DNA of 64,000 nucleotides from Gemmataceae bacterium (GCA_028288765.1 JAQGHQ010000591.1:1-64000); one strand, 5' to 3'; positions 10,201-18,417 are shown, counted from the stretch's first letter. Notes: generated by a model not told the origin, from the sequence alone. Program-made: numbers and translations.

Positions 10201-13200
10201 GAACTCGGCCCGGGTGGTGGCGTGGCTGGCGAACGCGAAGGGGGCGACGCCGAACACCTCGTCCCCGACCGCCCACCCCCCGACGCCCTCGCCGACGACC
10301 GTGATCCGTCCGCTGCACTCGGCCCCGAACGGGATGGGGCCGTCGGGAAGACCGGGGTAGATCCCGAGCGCCTTCATCACGTCGCTGAAGTTGAGCCCGG
10401 CCGCGCACACCTCGATCTCGACGTGGCCCCGCGCCGGCGGCCGGCGGTCGACGCCGCGGAGTATCAGTCGATCCAGACTGCCCGGCTGTCGGGTGCTCAG
10501 ACGGTACGCCTCGTCGGGGCGGGTCTCCTCGTCAACCGGGCCGGTTCCCGTGGTCGGCACGAACCGGTGGGCGAACCGCTTCCCCCCGCGCCAGGCGATC
10601 TCGTCCTCGTCATCCGCCGTCCGCAGTTCTCCGAGAAGAGCGGCGACATCATCCGCGTCGGGTTCCGGGTCGAGATCGATCAACCTGGTGCGGAGAATCG
10701 CGCACTCGTTGGCGATCACCCGGCCCAGTCCGATGAGCGGGGCCTGGGCGACCTCGACCCTTCCGGGACGATCCCCGACCGGCTGGGCGTTGCGAGTGAC
10801 CAGCACGAGCCGGGGCGCCTCGCCGCCGACCCGCTCCCACGCCTGAACGAGATGGGTGGTGCCGAGCAAGGTCGTCCGCTGGGCGGATGCCAGATCCTCG
10901 ACCCGCAGGTACTCGGCCGCCGGGGCATCGAGTGCCCACAGCTGGACAATCCCGCGGACGGGCTGGCGGAGGTCCCGTACCAGCTGGTGCATGTCGTCCG
11001 CACTGGCCGGGTCGATCTGGTATGAACCGTTCCCGGCTCGATCGAACGCGGTTCCCGGATAGACGAGCGCAACGGCCGCCCCGCCCGCGCGCAGCTGCTC
11101 CGCGAGACGATCTCCCACCCCGCCGCGGTCGGCGAAGATGAGCCAGGCCCCCGGATCCCCGGTCGACGAGTCGGCTGCCGCCAGCGGGCGGGGTTGCCAC
11201 TCGTAGGCGTAGAGCAAGTCGTCGAGAGCCTCATCGACGCCCGTACCGGCGACCCGCTGGCTGCGGAGCCCGCGGACGCGGACCACGAGCTCGCCCTCCT
11301 CGTCGTAGACGGCGACGTCGGCGACCAGATGGCGGGCAGACTTCTCCCGCAGCCGGGCGTGACTCCAGACCCGGCGGCCCGGCCGGCGATACAGGTGGAT
11401 TTCCTCGAACGCGACGGGCAGGTACAGGCCGCCGACCACCGTATTGAAGTCCGGATCGGCCGGAATCACGACGTGAAAACAGGCGTCCAGGAGAGCCGGG
11501 TGAAACAGGTACTGCTCGGCCTCGCCCGCGAGCTCGTCCGGGATCTCGACCACACCCAGCGCTTCCTGGCCGCCCACCCAGCACTCCCGGATTCCCCGGA
11601 ACCGCGGGCCGTATTCGAGCCCCAGTTTGGCGAAGTACTCGTAGCATTCCGCCCGGCCGAACACCCGCGGACAGCGGCCCTGGACCGTCCCGCGGTCGAA
11701 TGCCGCGGCCTGGCCGTCCGGTGGGCCCGGGCGGAGCGACGCGCGGAAGTGCGGCGACCAGTCAGGGTCGTCGGCGTCCACCGGGCGGCTGTCGATCCGG
11801 ATCGTCCCGTCGTCGGGATGGAAGGCCGTGTGCAACCGGACCGCCCCGTCGGCGCCGAGGAAACACGGGTTCGACAACCCGGCATCCGACAAGATGCAGG
11901 CCGTCGTGCCATGAACGTCCCGGGCCACTGCGAACGCGGCCTCGGCGTAGGCGGTGGCCGGAAGGATGACCGCCTTCTGGACGCGGTGGTCCGCCAAGTA
12001 CGGAGTGAGCTTGGTGTCGAGTCGGGCTTCCCAAGCCGGCTGCGGCCCGCCGACCGGAGTGCCGAGGAGCGGGTGAGCGGGACCAGCAAAGCGAGTCCGT
12101 CGGGACTCCTCGGATTCGGCCCAGCACCGCTGCCGCTGCCAGGGATAACCGGGGAGCCGGACGAACGGCCGAGGGCCGGACATGACACCGGACCAGTCCA
12201 CCGGGTAGCCGTGGGCGTGCAGGACGCCGAGCGAACCGAGCATCGTGGCCCGCTCGTCTTCCTCGCGCCGGAGCGACGGCAGAGCGGTCACCGTCTTCGC
12301 GCGCTGCTGGTAGCACTCCGCGACTGACGGGGCGAGGACCGGGTGCGGGCTCAGCTCGACGACGGTATCGCACCCCGTCTCGACCAGGTGATCCACACTA
12401 TCGGCGAAGCGGACCGTGCGGCGGACGTTCTGCCACCAGTAGTCCGGCCCCATCTCGGGCCCCGCGATCCGCCGGCCGGTCACGGTGGAGACGAGCGGGA
12501 TCGTGGTCGGCCGGGGGGCGATGCCCGCGAGAGAGCGGATCAGGTCCCTTCGGATCGGGTCCATCTGGGCGCTGTGAAAGGCGTAATTCACCCGCAGGAA
12601 TCGGCAGAAGACCCCACGGCGTTCGAGCTCACGGGCAATCTCTTCCAGCGGGTCGGACTCGCCCGAAAGCGTGACCGAGGCCGGTGCGTTGACGGCCGCG
12701 AGGGCGACCCGGTCGCCGTGCGGGGCCGCGAGACGAAGAGCGTCCTCGGGCGTCACCCCGGCGGCGAGCATCCGGCCCCGGCTCGGGGCGAGTTCCATGC
12801 ACCGGCCCCGGTGGAAGATGACCCGGACCGCGTCCTCCAGGGTGAACACCCCGGCCAGATGCGCCGCGGCGACCTCGCCGACGCTGTGCCCGACCGCCGT
12901 CTCCGGCCGAACGCCCCACGACCGCCACACGGCCGCGAGCCCGACCTGCACCGCGAAGATCGCCGGCTGCGAAATCGCCGTGATCGCCATGCGGGACCGC
13001 GATTCATCCGCGGTCAGCTCCGCGAGCAGCGACCACGGGCCGAGCCGGCGAACGATCGCGTCACACCGCTCGATCGCGTCGCGGAAGACGGGTTCGCGTT
13101 CGAGGAGCTGGCGGCCCATCGCCCACCACTGCGGCCCCTGCCCCGAGCAGATGAACGCCACCCGGGGGGTTTGCCCCGGCACCGCCCGGCCGGCGCGAGC

Positions 13201-14832
13201 CTCCGGCGTCGTCTGCCCCGCCGCAACGGCCGTCAGAGATTTTGCCAGACCATTCTTCGAGCGGGCGACGACCGCGAGCCGGTGGTCGTGGTGGGTCCGG
13301 CGGACGGCGGCATTCCAGGCGATATCGGCCAGGGAGATATCGGCGGGGGAATCGGCGCCGAACCGCCCGAGCGCGTCCGCGGCGGCGGACAGGGCCTCGG
13401 GGCTGCGGGCCGAAAGCGGCACGAGGACCGAGGACGGCTCCCCGGGCCGCTCATCCGCGGTAAGAGGGGTGGGCGGGGCGCCTTCCAGGATCGCGTGAGC
13501 GTTCGTCCCGCCGAACCCGAACGAATTGATCCCGGCGAGCCGCGGGCCCTCACCCGTGGGCCAGGGTTCGGCCTCTACCGGGACCCGGAGGCGCAGGCGC
13601 TCGAAGGCGATGTCCGGGTTCTGCCGCTCGAAGTGCAGGTTGCCCGGGATGCGGCGATGGTAAAGGGCCAGCGCCGTCTTGATCAGCCCGGCGATCCCGG
13701 ACCCGGCCTCCAGGTGGCCGATGTGAGTTTTGACCGACCCGAGCACGCACGGCCGATCCGCAGCCCGGCCGTCGGCGAGAACCCGCCCGAGGGCGGCCGC
13801 CTCGATGGGGTCGCCGACCGGTGTGCCGGTGCCGTGGGCCTCGACGTACTGGATTTGCTCAGGGGAAACACCCGCGTTCCGGCAGGCCAGGCGGAGGAGT
13901 TCTTCCTGCGCGTCCCGACCGGGGACGGTCATTCCCGGGGTGCGGCCGTCCTGGTTCACGGCGGTCCCGCGGATCACCGCGTATACCCGGTCGCCATCCG
14001 CCACCGCGCGGGCCAGCGGTTTCAGGACGACCACCCCCGCCCCCTCGGCCCGGACGAACCCGTTCCCCCGGGCATCGAACGCCTTGCACCGCCCGTCCGG
14101 GGAGAGCATCCCGAGCCGGCTGAACCCGATGAACCAGTCCGGGGTGAGCAGGGCGTTCACCCCTCCGGCCAGGGCCAGCGGGCACCCATCGACCCAGATG
14201 CTCCGGCAGGCGAGATGGACGGCGACCAGCGCCGAGGAGCAGGCGGTATCGACCGATACGCTCGGCCCCCTGAAGTCGAAGCAGTACGAGATCCGGTTCG
14301 CGGCGATGCTCAGCGACCCGCCGGTGTTCGTGTACGTGTCGATCGCCGCCCGGTCGCGGAAGCTGGTCTGGAGGACCGAGTAATCCCAGCTCGAGATCCC
14401 GACGAACACCCCGACCCGGTGGCCGGCCAGCTGCCCGAGGGGTTGCCCGGCGTCCTCGACCGCCTCCCAGGCCACCTCCAGGAGCATCCGCTGCTGCGGG
14501 TCCATCCGCGCGGCCTCGCGCGGCGAGATGCCGAAGAAGTGTGGGTCGAACTGGTCGATCGCGTCGACGAACCCGCCCCACCGGGCATGGCTCTTTCCGG
14601 GCTTTCCCGGCTCGGGGTCGTAAAAGGCCGCCGTGCTCCAGCGGTCGGCCGGGACCTCGGTGATCGCATCGACGCCGTCGAGCAGGTTCTTCCAGAAGGC
14701 GGCGGGGGTGTTGGCATGACCAGGGAGTCGGCAACCGATGCCGATGATTGCGATGGGATCGTTCGAAGGGGGTGTATGGTCGCGTTCCGGGACGTGTGAT
14801 TCCCCGGGTCCGATCAGCTGGCTATCCATCAT
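4273..14832 (-). CDS. hybrid type I polyketide synthase / non-ribosomal peptide synthetase
   Basis: One 3519-residue megasynthase. Order, approximate residues: ketosynthase 25-450 (Cys198, His333, His370), acyltransferase 555-870 (GHSVG Ser650, YAFHS His753), dehydratase 915-1200 (His949, Asp1116), KR structural part 1225-1400, enoylreductase 1430-1750, ketoreductase 1775-1960 (GGLGGFG, Ser1919, Tyr1932), ACP (GIDSL Ser2097), condensation 2150-2590 (HHIVGDFWS, His2287), adenylation 2600-3110 (FTSGSTG, YGPTE, SSGK Lys), PCP (Ser3165), thioesterase 3255-3515 (GWSLGG Ser3329, His3485/3486). It should build a fully reduced acyl unit, couple it to one amino acid and release it. The DH motif has Lys953 where the usual HxxxG Gly stands, so dehydration may be impaired. 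No methyltransferase domain, phosphopantetheinyl transferase, transporter or regulator is adjacent. Whether the PKS part iterates, and the amino acid used, cannot be read from sequence alone. Confidence 0.96.
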   Translation of the reverse strand: MMDSQLIGPGESHVPERDHTPPSNDPIAIIGIGCRLPGHANTPAAFWKNLLDGVDAITEVPADRWSTAAFYDPEPGKPGKSHARWGGFVDAIDQFDPHFFGISPREAARMDPQQRMLLEVAWEAVEDAGQPLGQLAGHRVGVFVGISSWDYSVLQTSFRDRAAIDTYTNTGGSLSIAANRISYCFDFRGPSVSVDTACSSALVAVHLACRSIWVDGCPLALAGGVNALLTPDWFIGFSRLGMLSPDGRCKAFDARGNGFVRAEGAGVVVLKPLARAVADGDRVYAVIRGTAVNQDGRTPGMTVPGRDAQEELLRLACRNAGVSPEQIQYVEAHGTGTPVGDPIEAAALGRVLADGRAADRPCVLGSVKTHIGHLEAGSGIAGLIKTALALYHRRIPGNLHFERQNPDIAFERLRLRVPVEAEPWPTGEGPRLAGINSFGFGGTNAHAILEGAPPTPLTADERPGEPSSVLVPLSARSPEALSAAADALGRFGADSPADISLADIAWNAAVRRTHHDHRLAVVARSKNGLAKSLTAVAAGQTTPEARAGRAVPGQTPRVAFICSGQGPQWWAMGRQLLEREPVFRDAIERCDAIVRRLGPWSLLAELTADESRSRMAITAISQPAIFAVQVGLAAVWRSWGVRPETAVGHSVGEVAAAHLAGVFTLEDAVRVIFHRGRCMELAPSRGRMLAAGVTPEDALRLAAPHGDRVALAAVNAPASVTLSGESDPLEEIARELERRGVFCRFLRVNYAFHSAQMDPIRRDLIRSLAGIAPRPTTIPLVSTVTGRRIAGPEMGPDYWWQNVRRTVRFADSVDHLVETGCDTVVELSPHPVLAPSVAECYQQRAKTVTALPSLRREEDERATMLGSLGVLHAHGYPVDWSGVMSGPRPFVRLPGYPWQRQRCWAESEESRRTRFAGPAHPLLGTPVGGPQPAWEARLDTKLTPYLADHRVQKAVILPATAYAEAAFAVARDVHGTTACILSDAGLSNPCFLGADGAVRLHTAFHPDDGTIRIDSRPVDADDPDWSPHFRASLRPGPPDGQAAAFDRGTVQGRCPRVFGRAECYEYFAKLGLEYGPRFRGIRECWVGGQEALGVVEIPDELAGEAEQYLFHPALLDACFHVVIPADPDFNTVVGGLYLPVAFEEIHLYRRPGRRVWSHARLREKSARHLVADVAVYDEEGELVVRVRGLRSQRVAGTGVDEALDDLLYAYEWQPRPLAAADSSTGDPGAWLIFADRGGVGDRLAEQLRAGGAAVALVYPGTAFDRAGNGSYQIDPASADDMHQLVRDLRQPVRGIVQLWALDAPAAEYLRVEDLASAQRTTLLGTTHLVQAWERVGGEAPRLVLVTRNAQPVGDRPGRVEVAQAPLIGLGRVIANECAILRTRLIDLDPEPDADDVAALLGELRTADDEDEIAWRGGKRFAHRFVPTTGTGPVDEETRPDEAYRLSTRQPGSLDRLILRGVDRRPPARGHVEIEVCAAGLNFSDVMKALGIYPGLPDGPIPFGAECSGRITVVGEGVGGWAVGDEVFGVAPFAFASHATTRAEFVARKPTHLRFEEAAAIPIAFLTAAYALDHLAHLAPGERVLIHSAAGGVGLAAVQLARRTGAEVFATAGTPQKREYLSGLGIPHVMDSRTLAFADEVLERTAGRGVDVVLNSLAGAAITRGLDCLAEYGRFLEIGKRDIYGNSRVGLKPFRKNLSFLAIDLDRVMRERPAVLGSLLGRLAAEFRDGQLTPPPCRTFPVADVAAAFRHMQAGKHIGKVVVSMTERPPGVEPGDDPPTFRKDASYLIAGGLGGFGLAVARWMAEGGAGHLVLVGRRGAGSAEARRAVAELEGLGTRVTVLPADITSEADLGRVLGEIDRTLPPLRGVVHAAMVLEDCLLRNLDRDRMDRVLAPKVQGAWNLHTQTTGRPLDFFVLFSSLSSVFGHAGQGNYAAANAFLDALAWHRRARGLPALAVNWGHIGQVGYLAERQELGDRLERQGVMSIPVRDALTLLGRAIRRRAVQVSVMRVEWSRWRGLGVTGRASPRFAHLLRQAGGGDGRNPAGGTATLDAVLAAPADARVGALEAHLRDRIARVLGIPADRLDADTPLLQLGIDSLMAVELLNWIAAELRVTVPAVDLMRSPGLSDLTGLLLGRLGTGDQPPLADEGAAADGPAVFPLSHGQRGFWLLHQMDRTSPALNLSFCSRIRSPLDPDVFRRAIQGLVDRHPSLRTTFEERDGEPFQRVHDRAEVSFDRVDAAAWGEGDLRARLWEEAARPFDLERGPLVRMLLFSRSPDDHVFLLTAHHIVGDFWSLVLLLGEMSANVPPARAATGYQDFVRWQAALLNGPAGDQLWRWWRNQLDGAPPVLDLPTDRPRPPRFTYRGGAVPCQLDADLSRRLKQLAAAEGVTLYTVLLAGFQALLGRYAGREEFIVGSAFAGRSRREFEGVVGYFVNMLPLRADLTGDPTVRELLRRVSDTVLGAFEHQDFPFPLLVERLNPPRDPSRTPLVQVSFTLQKSHRAAEAGASRFFLPRGDFRLAIGGMQTEPYPIEQRTCQADLEMVLEDVGGTIEGMLCYNTDLYDPETMDRLIGHFRTLLDAVTADPNARVAGLPWLTAEEREDVLTRWNQTGTGDPPDICLHELVERQAAATPDAVAIRFQDRTVRYGELERWANRIAHGLRRQGVGPGQLVGLCMERSPELVAAALGTLKAGAAYVPLDSDAPADRLRTILGETRVSIVLSHGRVCRRLPRGAVRAVCVDSGEFGSDGETATPPLPRSARPGDLAYVIFTSGSTGRPNGVMVEHAAICNTVLWRLRDLPQRPDDRALLTLPAFFDASLTVIFPTLASGGQLVLAPPGEELDPALLLDRVARDGVTVLQCLPGVLGVLVDTPGFEAACRTVRRIVCGGESMPADLPGRLHEPVGAELFNLYGPTEAAVEATWWPCRPAETGPTVPIGRPVANVRAYVLDPHRRPVPVGVPGELYLGGAGLARGYLNDPVLTAERFVADPFDPRPGARLFRSGDRCRWRAGGVLEILGRLDRQVKVRGYRIEPGEVEAALAGEPGVREAVVTLRPGAAEQQLVAYVVGRSNGEHPSPERLRRRLGEKLPRYMVPASVVLLEELPRTSSGKVDTRSLSAPGVERVPDAASSGELRTPLEEFLAGLWRERLGIDRIGVGDHFFEMGGSSLGAVQIIGRVREKLGRDVHLAALLDAPTVAGFVRHLCESHPDAVSRAFGAGSLPGPAPGANGTTRHTNGKPNAPAPDRRELLVELQKRGFRPPLFLVHPPGGIVVCYQALARHLGRDRPVYGIRARGVYGDETLPATLEEMAAEYVAAIRTVQPAGPYFVGGWSLGGVAAFEVARQLLATGEPVGQLVLLDTTLPFADVNEQYLGGIDRTGREYGFDMTLDELAALGPDDQLPFLWEHVRKLGLIEEDAPPALVRQMLDDLKRLFHAHVKLTTEYAVRPYPGRITLFRPNDSPVAAAGPADRGWGRVAAEVEVRFVPGQHHSMVKAPHVRTLARQLRRALRRTEYRQAGSHDTA

Positions 14833-15151
14833 GTCCTCAACCCACGACCACGGCGGGGGCGAACCAGGTCAGGTCGCCCGCGATGGGGGCGGGTAGCCCC
14901 CTCGCCGCGGAGATGATTCATCGTAACAGATTGCTCAATCAGTATTTCGTGCCTATTTGGGGGTGGATATCAGGAGCCAGTTTCCCGAGCCTGCCTGACC
15001 CTTGACATCCGGTTTCAGACGACGACGGTTATTGTTGCAAAGAGTGTTCCAATTGCCCTTCGAGTCCTCAGCGGCCGCGTGGAACCGGGAGGGATCGGAA
15101 GAGAGCATGACCAGTGGCACTTCCTGCACAACTGCCGACCGAGACGAAAGC
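14833..15151. other. intergenic region upstream of the PKS-NRPS gene
   Basis: About 320 bp between the PKS-NRPS start and the terminator of the hydrolase gene. The segment around 14920-15045 is markedly AT-richer than the flanks (for example TAACAGATTGCTCAATCAG) and is the likely promoter area for the megasynthase. I could not place a confident -35/-10 pair. Confidence 0.4.
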
Positions 15152-15189
15152 AAAAAAGACGGAGCCCGGCCCTTTATGGGCCGGGCTCC
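15152..15189 (-). terminator. intrinsic terminator of the alpha/beta hydrolase gene
   Basis: On the minus strand, 22 bases after the hydrolase stop, GGAGCCCGGCCC and its complement form a perfect 12-bp stem with a short CATAAA-type loop. It is followed at once by GTC and a run of six T. This is a textbook Rho-independent terminator and separates the hydrolase from the PKS-NRPS gene. Confidence 0.88.
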
Positions 15190-15211
15190 GTCGTCTGTAC
15201 ATGCACCGCGA

Positions 15212-15958
15212 TCAAGGGTTCCGCAACAACATCCCCGTCTCGGCGGTCACGCCCCCCATGATCCACCGGTTCACGTCACGAAGCATGTTCGGGTGGATCT
15301 TGTGGTTCGTCGGATACCCGACCAGCCTCACGTCCGCCCCCGCCGCGTACAGAAGCCGGTAGTCCCGCTGGGCCGCCTCGTATGGCACCACCGGGTTGGT
15401 CACCCCGTGCCCGATCAGGACCGGGAGGTTCCGGACCGCCCGGAGCCGGAATAGCGGGCCGCCGGCCGGCTTCGGGATCTGGCCGTTCAGGGCGATCACC
15501 CCGGCGATCCGGTCGGCCATCCCGAGCCCCACCCGGTACGCCACCTCCGCCCCCTCGCACACCCCCGCCAGGAACACCCGCTCGGAGTGGACGTGGTACG
15601 TCCGCCGGGTCTGCTCGACGGCGGTCGTGAGGTAGTCCTCGATCAGATCGTCGCACGCCCCGTCGGCCCCCCACCCGTAGGCCGCCCGCCCGTCCGCCCG
15701 CCGGCCGAGGTCCTGCGGACCGCGGAGGCTGATGCAGATGTAGTTCCGCCGGCTCAGCCGGGGGGCCAGTCGGCCCACCGACTCCTCGCTCCCCCCGTTC
15801 CCGTGGAACAGGACGACCAGCGGGTACGGATACCGGGGCTGGTAGTCGGTCGGGAGGAAGGTCCGGACCGGGCGGTCCGGGTGGGTCGGCAGCTGGGTGG
15901 TGTAGAACCCTTCTGCCGGGCGGTCGATCCGCCAGTGTGTATTGGTGGTATCCGGCAT
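15212..15958 (-). CDS. alpha/beta hydrolase (carboxylesterase/PHB depolymerase-like)
   Basis: A 248-residue cytoplasmic alpha/beta hydrolase of the esterase/phospholipase type. The oxyanion region reads VVLFHGNGGSEES near residue 48. The nucleophile elbow is GVCEG, with Cys134 where most relatives have Ser; dienelactone hydrolase also uses Cys. The acid position in HGVTNPVVP is Asn188 rather than Asp, and the His is His219 in YPTNHK. The catalytic set therefore reads Cys-His-Asn instead of Ser-His-Asp, which may alter or abolish esterase activity. ATG 15958 was preferred; an in-frame TTG two codons upstream is the only near alternative. It is a single-gene unit with its own terminator. Confidence 0.85.
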   Translation of the reverse strand: MPDTTNTHWRIDRPAEGFYTTQLPTHPDRPVRTFLPTDYQPRYPYPLVVLFHGNGGSEESVGRLAPRLSRRNYICISLRGPQDLGRRADGRAAYGWGADGACDDLIEDYLTTAVEQTRRTYHVHSERVFLAGVCEGAEVAYRVGLGMADRIAGVIALNGQIPKPAGGPLFRLRAVRNLPVLIGHGVTNPVVPYEAAQRDYRLLYAAGADVRLVGYPTNHKIHPNMLRDVNRWIMGGVTAETGMLLRNP

Positions 15959-16539
15959 GAGCAACCCGTTTGATCCGGTTGGTGGGGTGACCCTGCGGGC
16001 GGTCGGCCGGGCGTCCGATCACGCGGCGGGGTCGGGTGTTCGACGGCGGCGACCTGCGAGTCCGACTCGCGACAACTCTACGTCCGGGGCCGGTCACATT
16101 CAAGGCGATGACGGGCCCGGCTTGAGCGAAACTCGCTGGTTTTCCAGCCCACGAGCGCGGTTACTCCGGCTAGGACATATGCAGTGGAGTAGCGAAACTG
16201 GGTCGGGTCAACAGGGCGGGCGCCCGGGGGAATCATTTCCGCCCGAATGCCCATCCCACCGCGCGTCACATCCGCGCCACCCGCGCCACCCGATACCGTC
16301 GCACCATCCCATACAACCGGACACCGTGGCCCGGGGGCGGGTCTCGGGTCTCGGGGAAATTCGAAACCCGCTGCCGGCACGTTCGGTCAGGCGTCGGAGG
16401 AGGTTTCTTCCGAGACCCGAGATCCGAAACCCGTCTCGTACCGAATCGTACGGATCGCTTTCGTAGGGTGGGCACCGCCCACCGTTCGACTGTGGTGGGC
16501 GGTGCCCACCCTACAAGAACGGATCCACCCGATCTGGTA
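15959..16539. other. intergenic region with inverted repeats, no gene seen
   Basis: A 580-bp gap between two minus-strand genes. Besides the GTAGGGTGGGC hairpin at 16463-16514 it holds a second inverted pair, TCTCGGGTCTCGG near 16341 and its complement near 16410, with about 55 bases between. No open frame has coding character. It carries the promoter of the hydrolase and the 3' region of the APS kinase gene. Confidence 0.5.
16463..16514. repeat. GTAGGGTGGGC hairpin repeat
   Basis: A nearly perfect palindrome: GTAGGGTGGGCACCGCCCACC, an 11-base spacer, then GTGGGCGGTGCCCACCCTAC. A shorter relative with the same GTAGGGTGGG/CCCACCCTAC ends is at 33089-33122. It lies 25 bases past the APS kinase stop and may end transcription or be a REP-like mobile repeat. 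Confidence 0.8.
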
Positions 16540-17235
16540 TCACCCACGCACCAGTCCCCGGTGTTGTAGGTAGTTCAGAACCTGGGCGACGCCCTCTTCG
16601 ACCGAGTGCTTCGAGGCGTCGAAGGTAAGCTCCGGCTTGGCCGGCGGCTCGTACGGATCGTCGACCCCGGTGAACCCCATCCCCTTCCCGGCCGCGACGG
16701 CGTCCCGGGCCTGCTTGTACAACCCCTTCGGGTCCCGCTGCTCGCAGCACTCGATCGGGGTGTTCACGTGGACTTCGACGAACGGGATCGCCCCGGCCTT
16801 GTTCTGCTCGTGGATCTTGCGGGCCGCGTCCCGGTCCTTCCGGTACGGGCTAATGAAGCTCGTCAGGGCCAACAGGCCGGCGTCGGCGAACAGCTTGGCC
16901 ACCTCGCCGATCCGGCGGATGTTCTCCTCCCGGTCGGCCGCGCTGAACCCGAGCCCGAACCGCTTGGCCTGCTCCTCCGCATAGCCCCGGGTGTCCGCCA
17001 GGATCTTCGGCCCGGCGTTCAGCCCGAACCGGATGTTGTCCCCGTCGAGCACGTAGGCCGCGTGCCCCCGCTGGATCAGGACCTGCTCCACGGCCACCGC
17101 GAGCGTGCTCTTCCCGGACCCGGACAGACCGGTGAACCAGACCGTCGCCCCGGTCTGCTTGAGCAGCCCCTGCCGCTCTTCCCGGGTGACGGTCCCGGCG
17201 TGGTAGAAAACCTGCGTCGGCTTGATGTCGGACAT
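16540..17235 (-). CDS. cysC: adenylyl-sulfate (APS) kinase
   Basis: A 231-residue enzyme that phosphorylates APS to PAPS with ATP, in the cytoplasm, for sulfate assimilation or sulfation. The P-loop GLSGSGKST lies at residues 36-44, followed by the DGDNIRFGLN substrate loop, the family FISPYRKDRD motif and the KGLYKQARDAVAAGKGMGFTG block. It is full length and stand-alone, not fused to an ATP sulfurylase; no cysD, cysN or sat is in the window. ATG 17235 was chosen because GAGGAATCG precedes it and the upstream in-frame residues do not resemble the family. PAPS may serve sulfotransferases as well as reduction, which cannot be decided here. Confidence 0.97.
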   Translation of the reverse strand: MSDIKPTQVFYHAGTVTREERQGLLKQTGATVWFTGLSGSGKSTLAVAVEQVLIQRGHAAYVLDGDNIRFGLNAGPKILADTRGYAEEQAKRFGLGFSAADREENIRRIGEVAKLFADAGLLALTSFISPYRKDRDAARKIHEQNKAGAIPFVEVHVNTPIECCEQRDPKGLYKQARDAVAAGKGMGFTGVDDPYEPPAKPELTFDASKHSVEEGVAQVLNYLQHRGLVRG

Positions 17236-17367
17236 CGATTCCTCAGTGCAGCGTGAGATGTTCAAAGTGATAAATGTAGGGATCGCACCGCCCGCCGACA
17301 CGCCGGCGGCCGATGCGCGGCCGGTCTTTTGAACTTTTCACTTTTCACGTTCAACTCTCCACTTCAT

Positions 17368-18417
17368 TCAAGGAGCCCCGACCCGGAACTCGGCCGGCTG
17401 GCTGCGGGCGGCCCGGCCCCCGGACGGGTCCTTGACCTCGACCGTGACCGTGTACACTCCGGGCTGGGCGGGGACGGAGATGCGGTAGGTGCGGGAGTAG
17501 TCGCGGAGCGGGGACCGGGTATAGTCGGCGTGGTCGAACCGGGCGACCGGAACCCGCCGCCGCCAGTCCGCCGGGTCGGTCTGCTCGACCAGCTTCCCGG
17601 TCGCGTCCCGGACCTCCAGACTGACCGCCGCCCGGCTCACGTACCCCTCCCCGTTCGGCCCGGCCGCCGGTTCGCTCCCGACGTTCCGGACCTCGACGTA
17701 CAACACCGCCAGGTCGTTCGGCCGGTACGGCAGGGCTTCCGGCCACGGCTCGTACCGCCCGAACCCGCTGACCCGCCGGCAGAACGCCACCTTCTCGACC
17801 CGTAGGGCCGCCTTCCCCTCCAACCGGCCGGCGACCGAGTAACACTGGTCGACCAGGACCGCCACGTCCTCCGGGTTCGCCGCGGCCAGGTTGATCTGCG
17901 CGCCGCGGACGAGCAGCGGCATGACCGCCAGGGCGAAGTCCTGGTTCCCCCGGTCGAGCGCCTGAAGATACCGGATCGCATCGGCGGGGCGGTTCTCGAC
18001 GTAGGCCCGCATCGCCGCGAGCAGGGGCGGCTCGGGGGCGGGGGGCGGCGGGATCAGCGGCAACGGCCCGGGCTCGGGCTTGACCACGGCCACGCTCCCG
18101 GGCGGGAGCGGGGCTTCCGGCTCCGGAGTCGGGCTGCGGCTCGTCGTCTGGATGGCGGCGGCCGGCCGCGGCCCGGCGTCCGGGGATGTTGCCGGGGCGG
18201 CCGGTTTCGCGCCGGTCGCGGCAGCCTTTGCCGCCGGGTTGGTCGGGATCACTTCCCCCGGGCGGCTGGGCAAGGTGGCGAAGTCGTGAGACCCGGTCGA
18301 GCTGATCGTGCCCGGGTCGGCCGGGGGGGTTGTCCCGGCGGTGTGAAGGCAGGCCGGGATGGGCCCGACGGCCAGCCCGGCGAGGAGGAGCAGGAGGGAA
18401 CGGCGGGGGGCGGTCAT
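17368..18417 (-). CDS. hypothetical lipoprotein with proline/alanine-rich linker
   Basis: A 349-residue protein with a signal peptide ending in GPIPAC, a plausible though imperfect lipobox with Cys at about residue 23. Residues 25-130 are a low-complexity Pro/Ala/Thr-rich linker. The folded C-terminal part starts around LLAAMRAYVENRPADAIRYL, helical and perhaps TPR-like. It then passes into a beta-rich end (DLAVLYVEVRNVGSEPA, PGVYTVTVEVKDPSGGRA) that looks like an immunoglobulin-like domain. Probably attached to a membrane facing the periplasm. No enzymatic motif is seen and the family is not recognised. It lies 132 bp downstream of cysC on the same strand. Confidence 0.75.
   Translation of the reverse strand: MTAPRRSLLLLLAGLAVGPIPACLHTAGTTPPADPGTISSTGSHDFATLPSRPGEVIPTNPAAKAAATGAKPAAPATSPDAGPRPAAAIQTTSRSPTPEPEAPLPPGSVAVVKPEPGPLPLIPPPPAPEPPLLAAMRAYVENRPADAIRYLQALDRGNQDFALAVMPLLVRGAQINLAAANPEDVAVLVDQCYSVAGRLEGKAALRVEKVAFCRRVSGFGRYEPWPEALPYRPNDLAVLYVEVRNVGSEPAAGPNGEGYVSRAAVSLEVRDATGKLVEQTDPADWRRRVPVARFDHADYTRSPLRDYSRTYRISVPAQPGVYTVTVEVKDPSGGRAARSQPAEFRVGAP

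Noticed and set aside
8152..11025. A 957-codon plus-strand frame inside the PKS-NRPS gene
   Set aside because: It is antisense to well-defined ER, KR, ACP and C domains; its product has no recognisable motif and no ribosome binding site.
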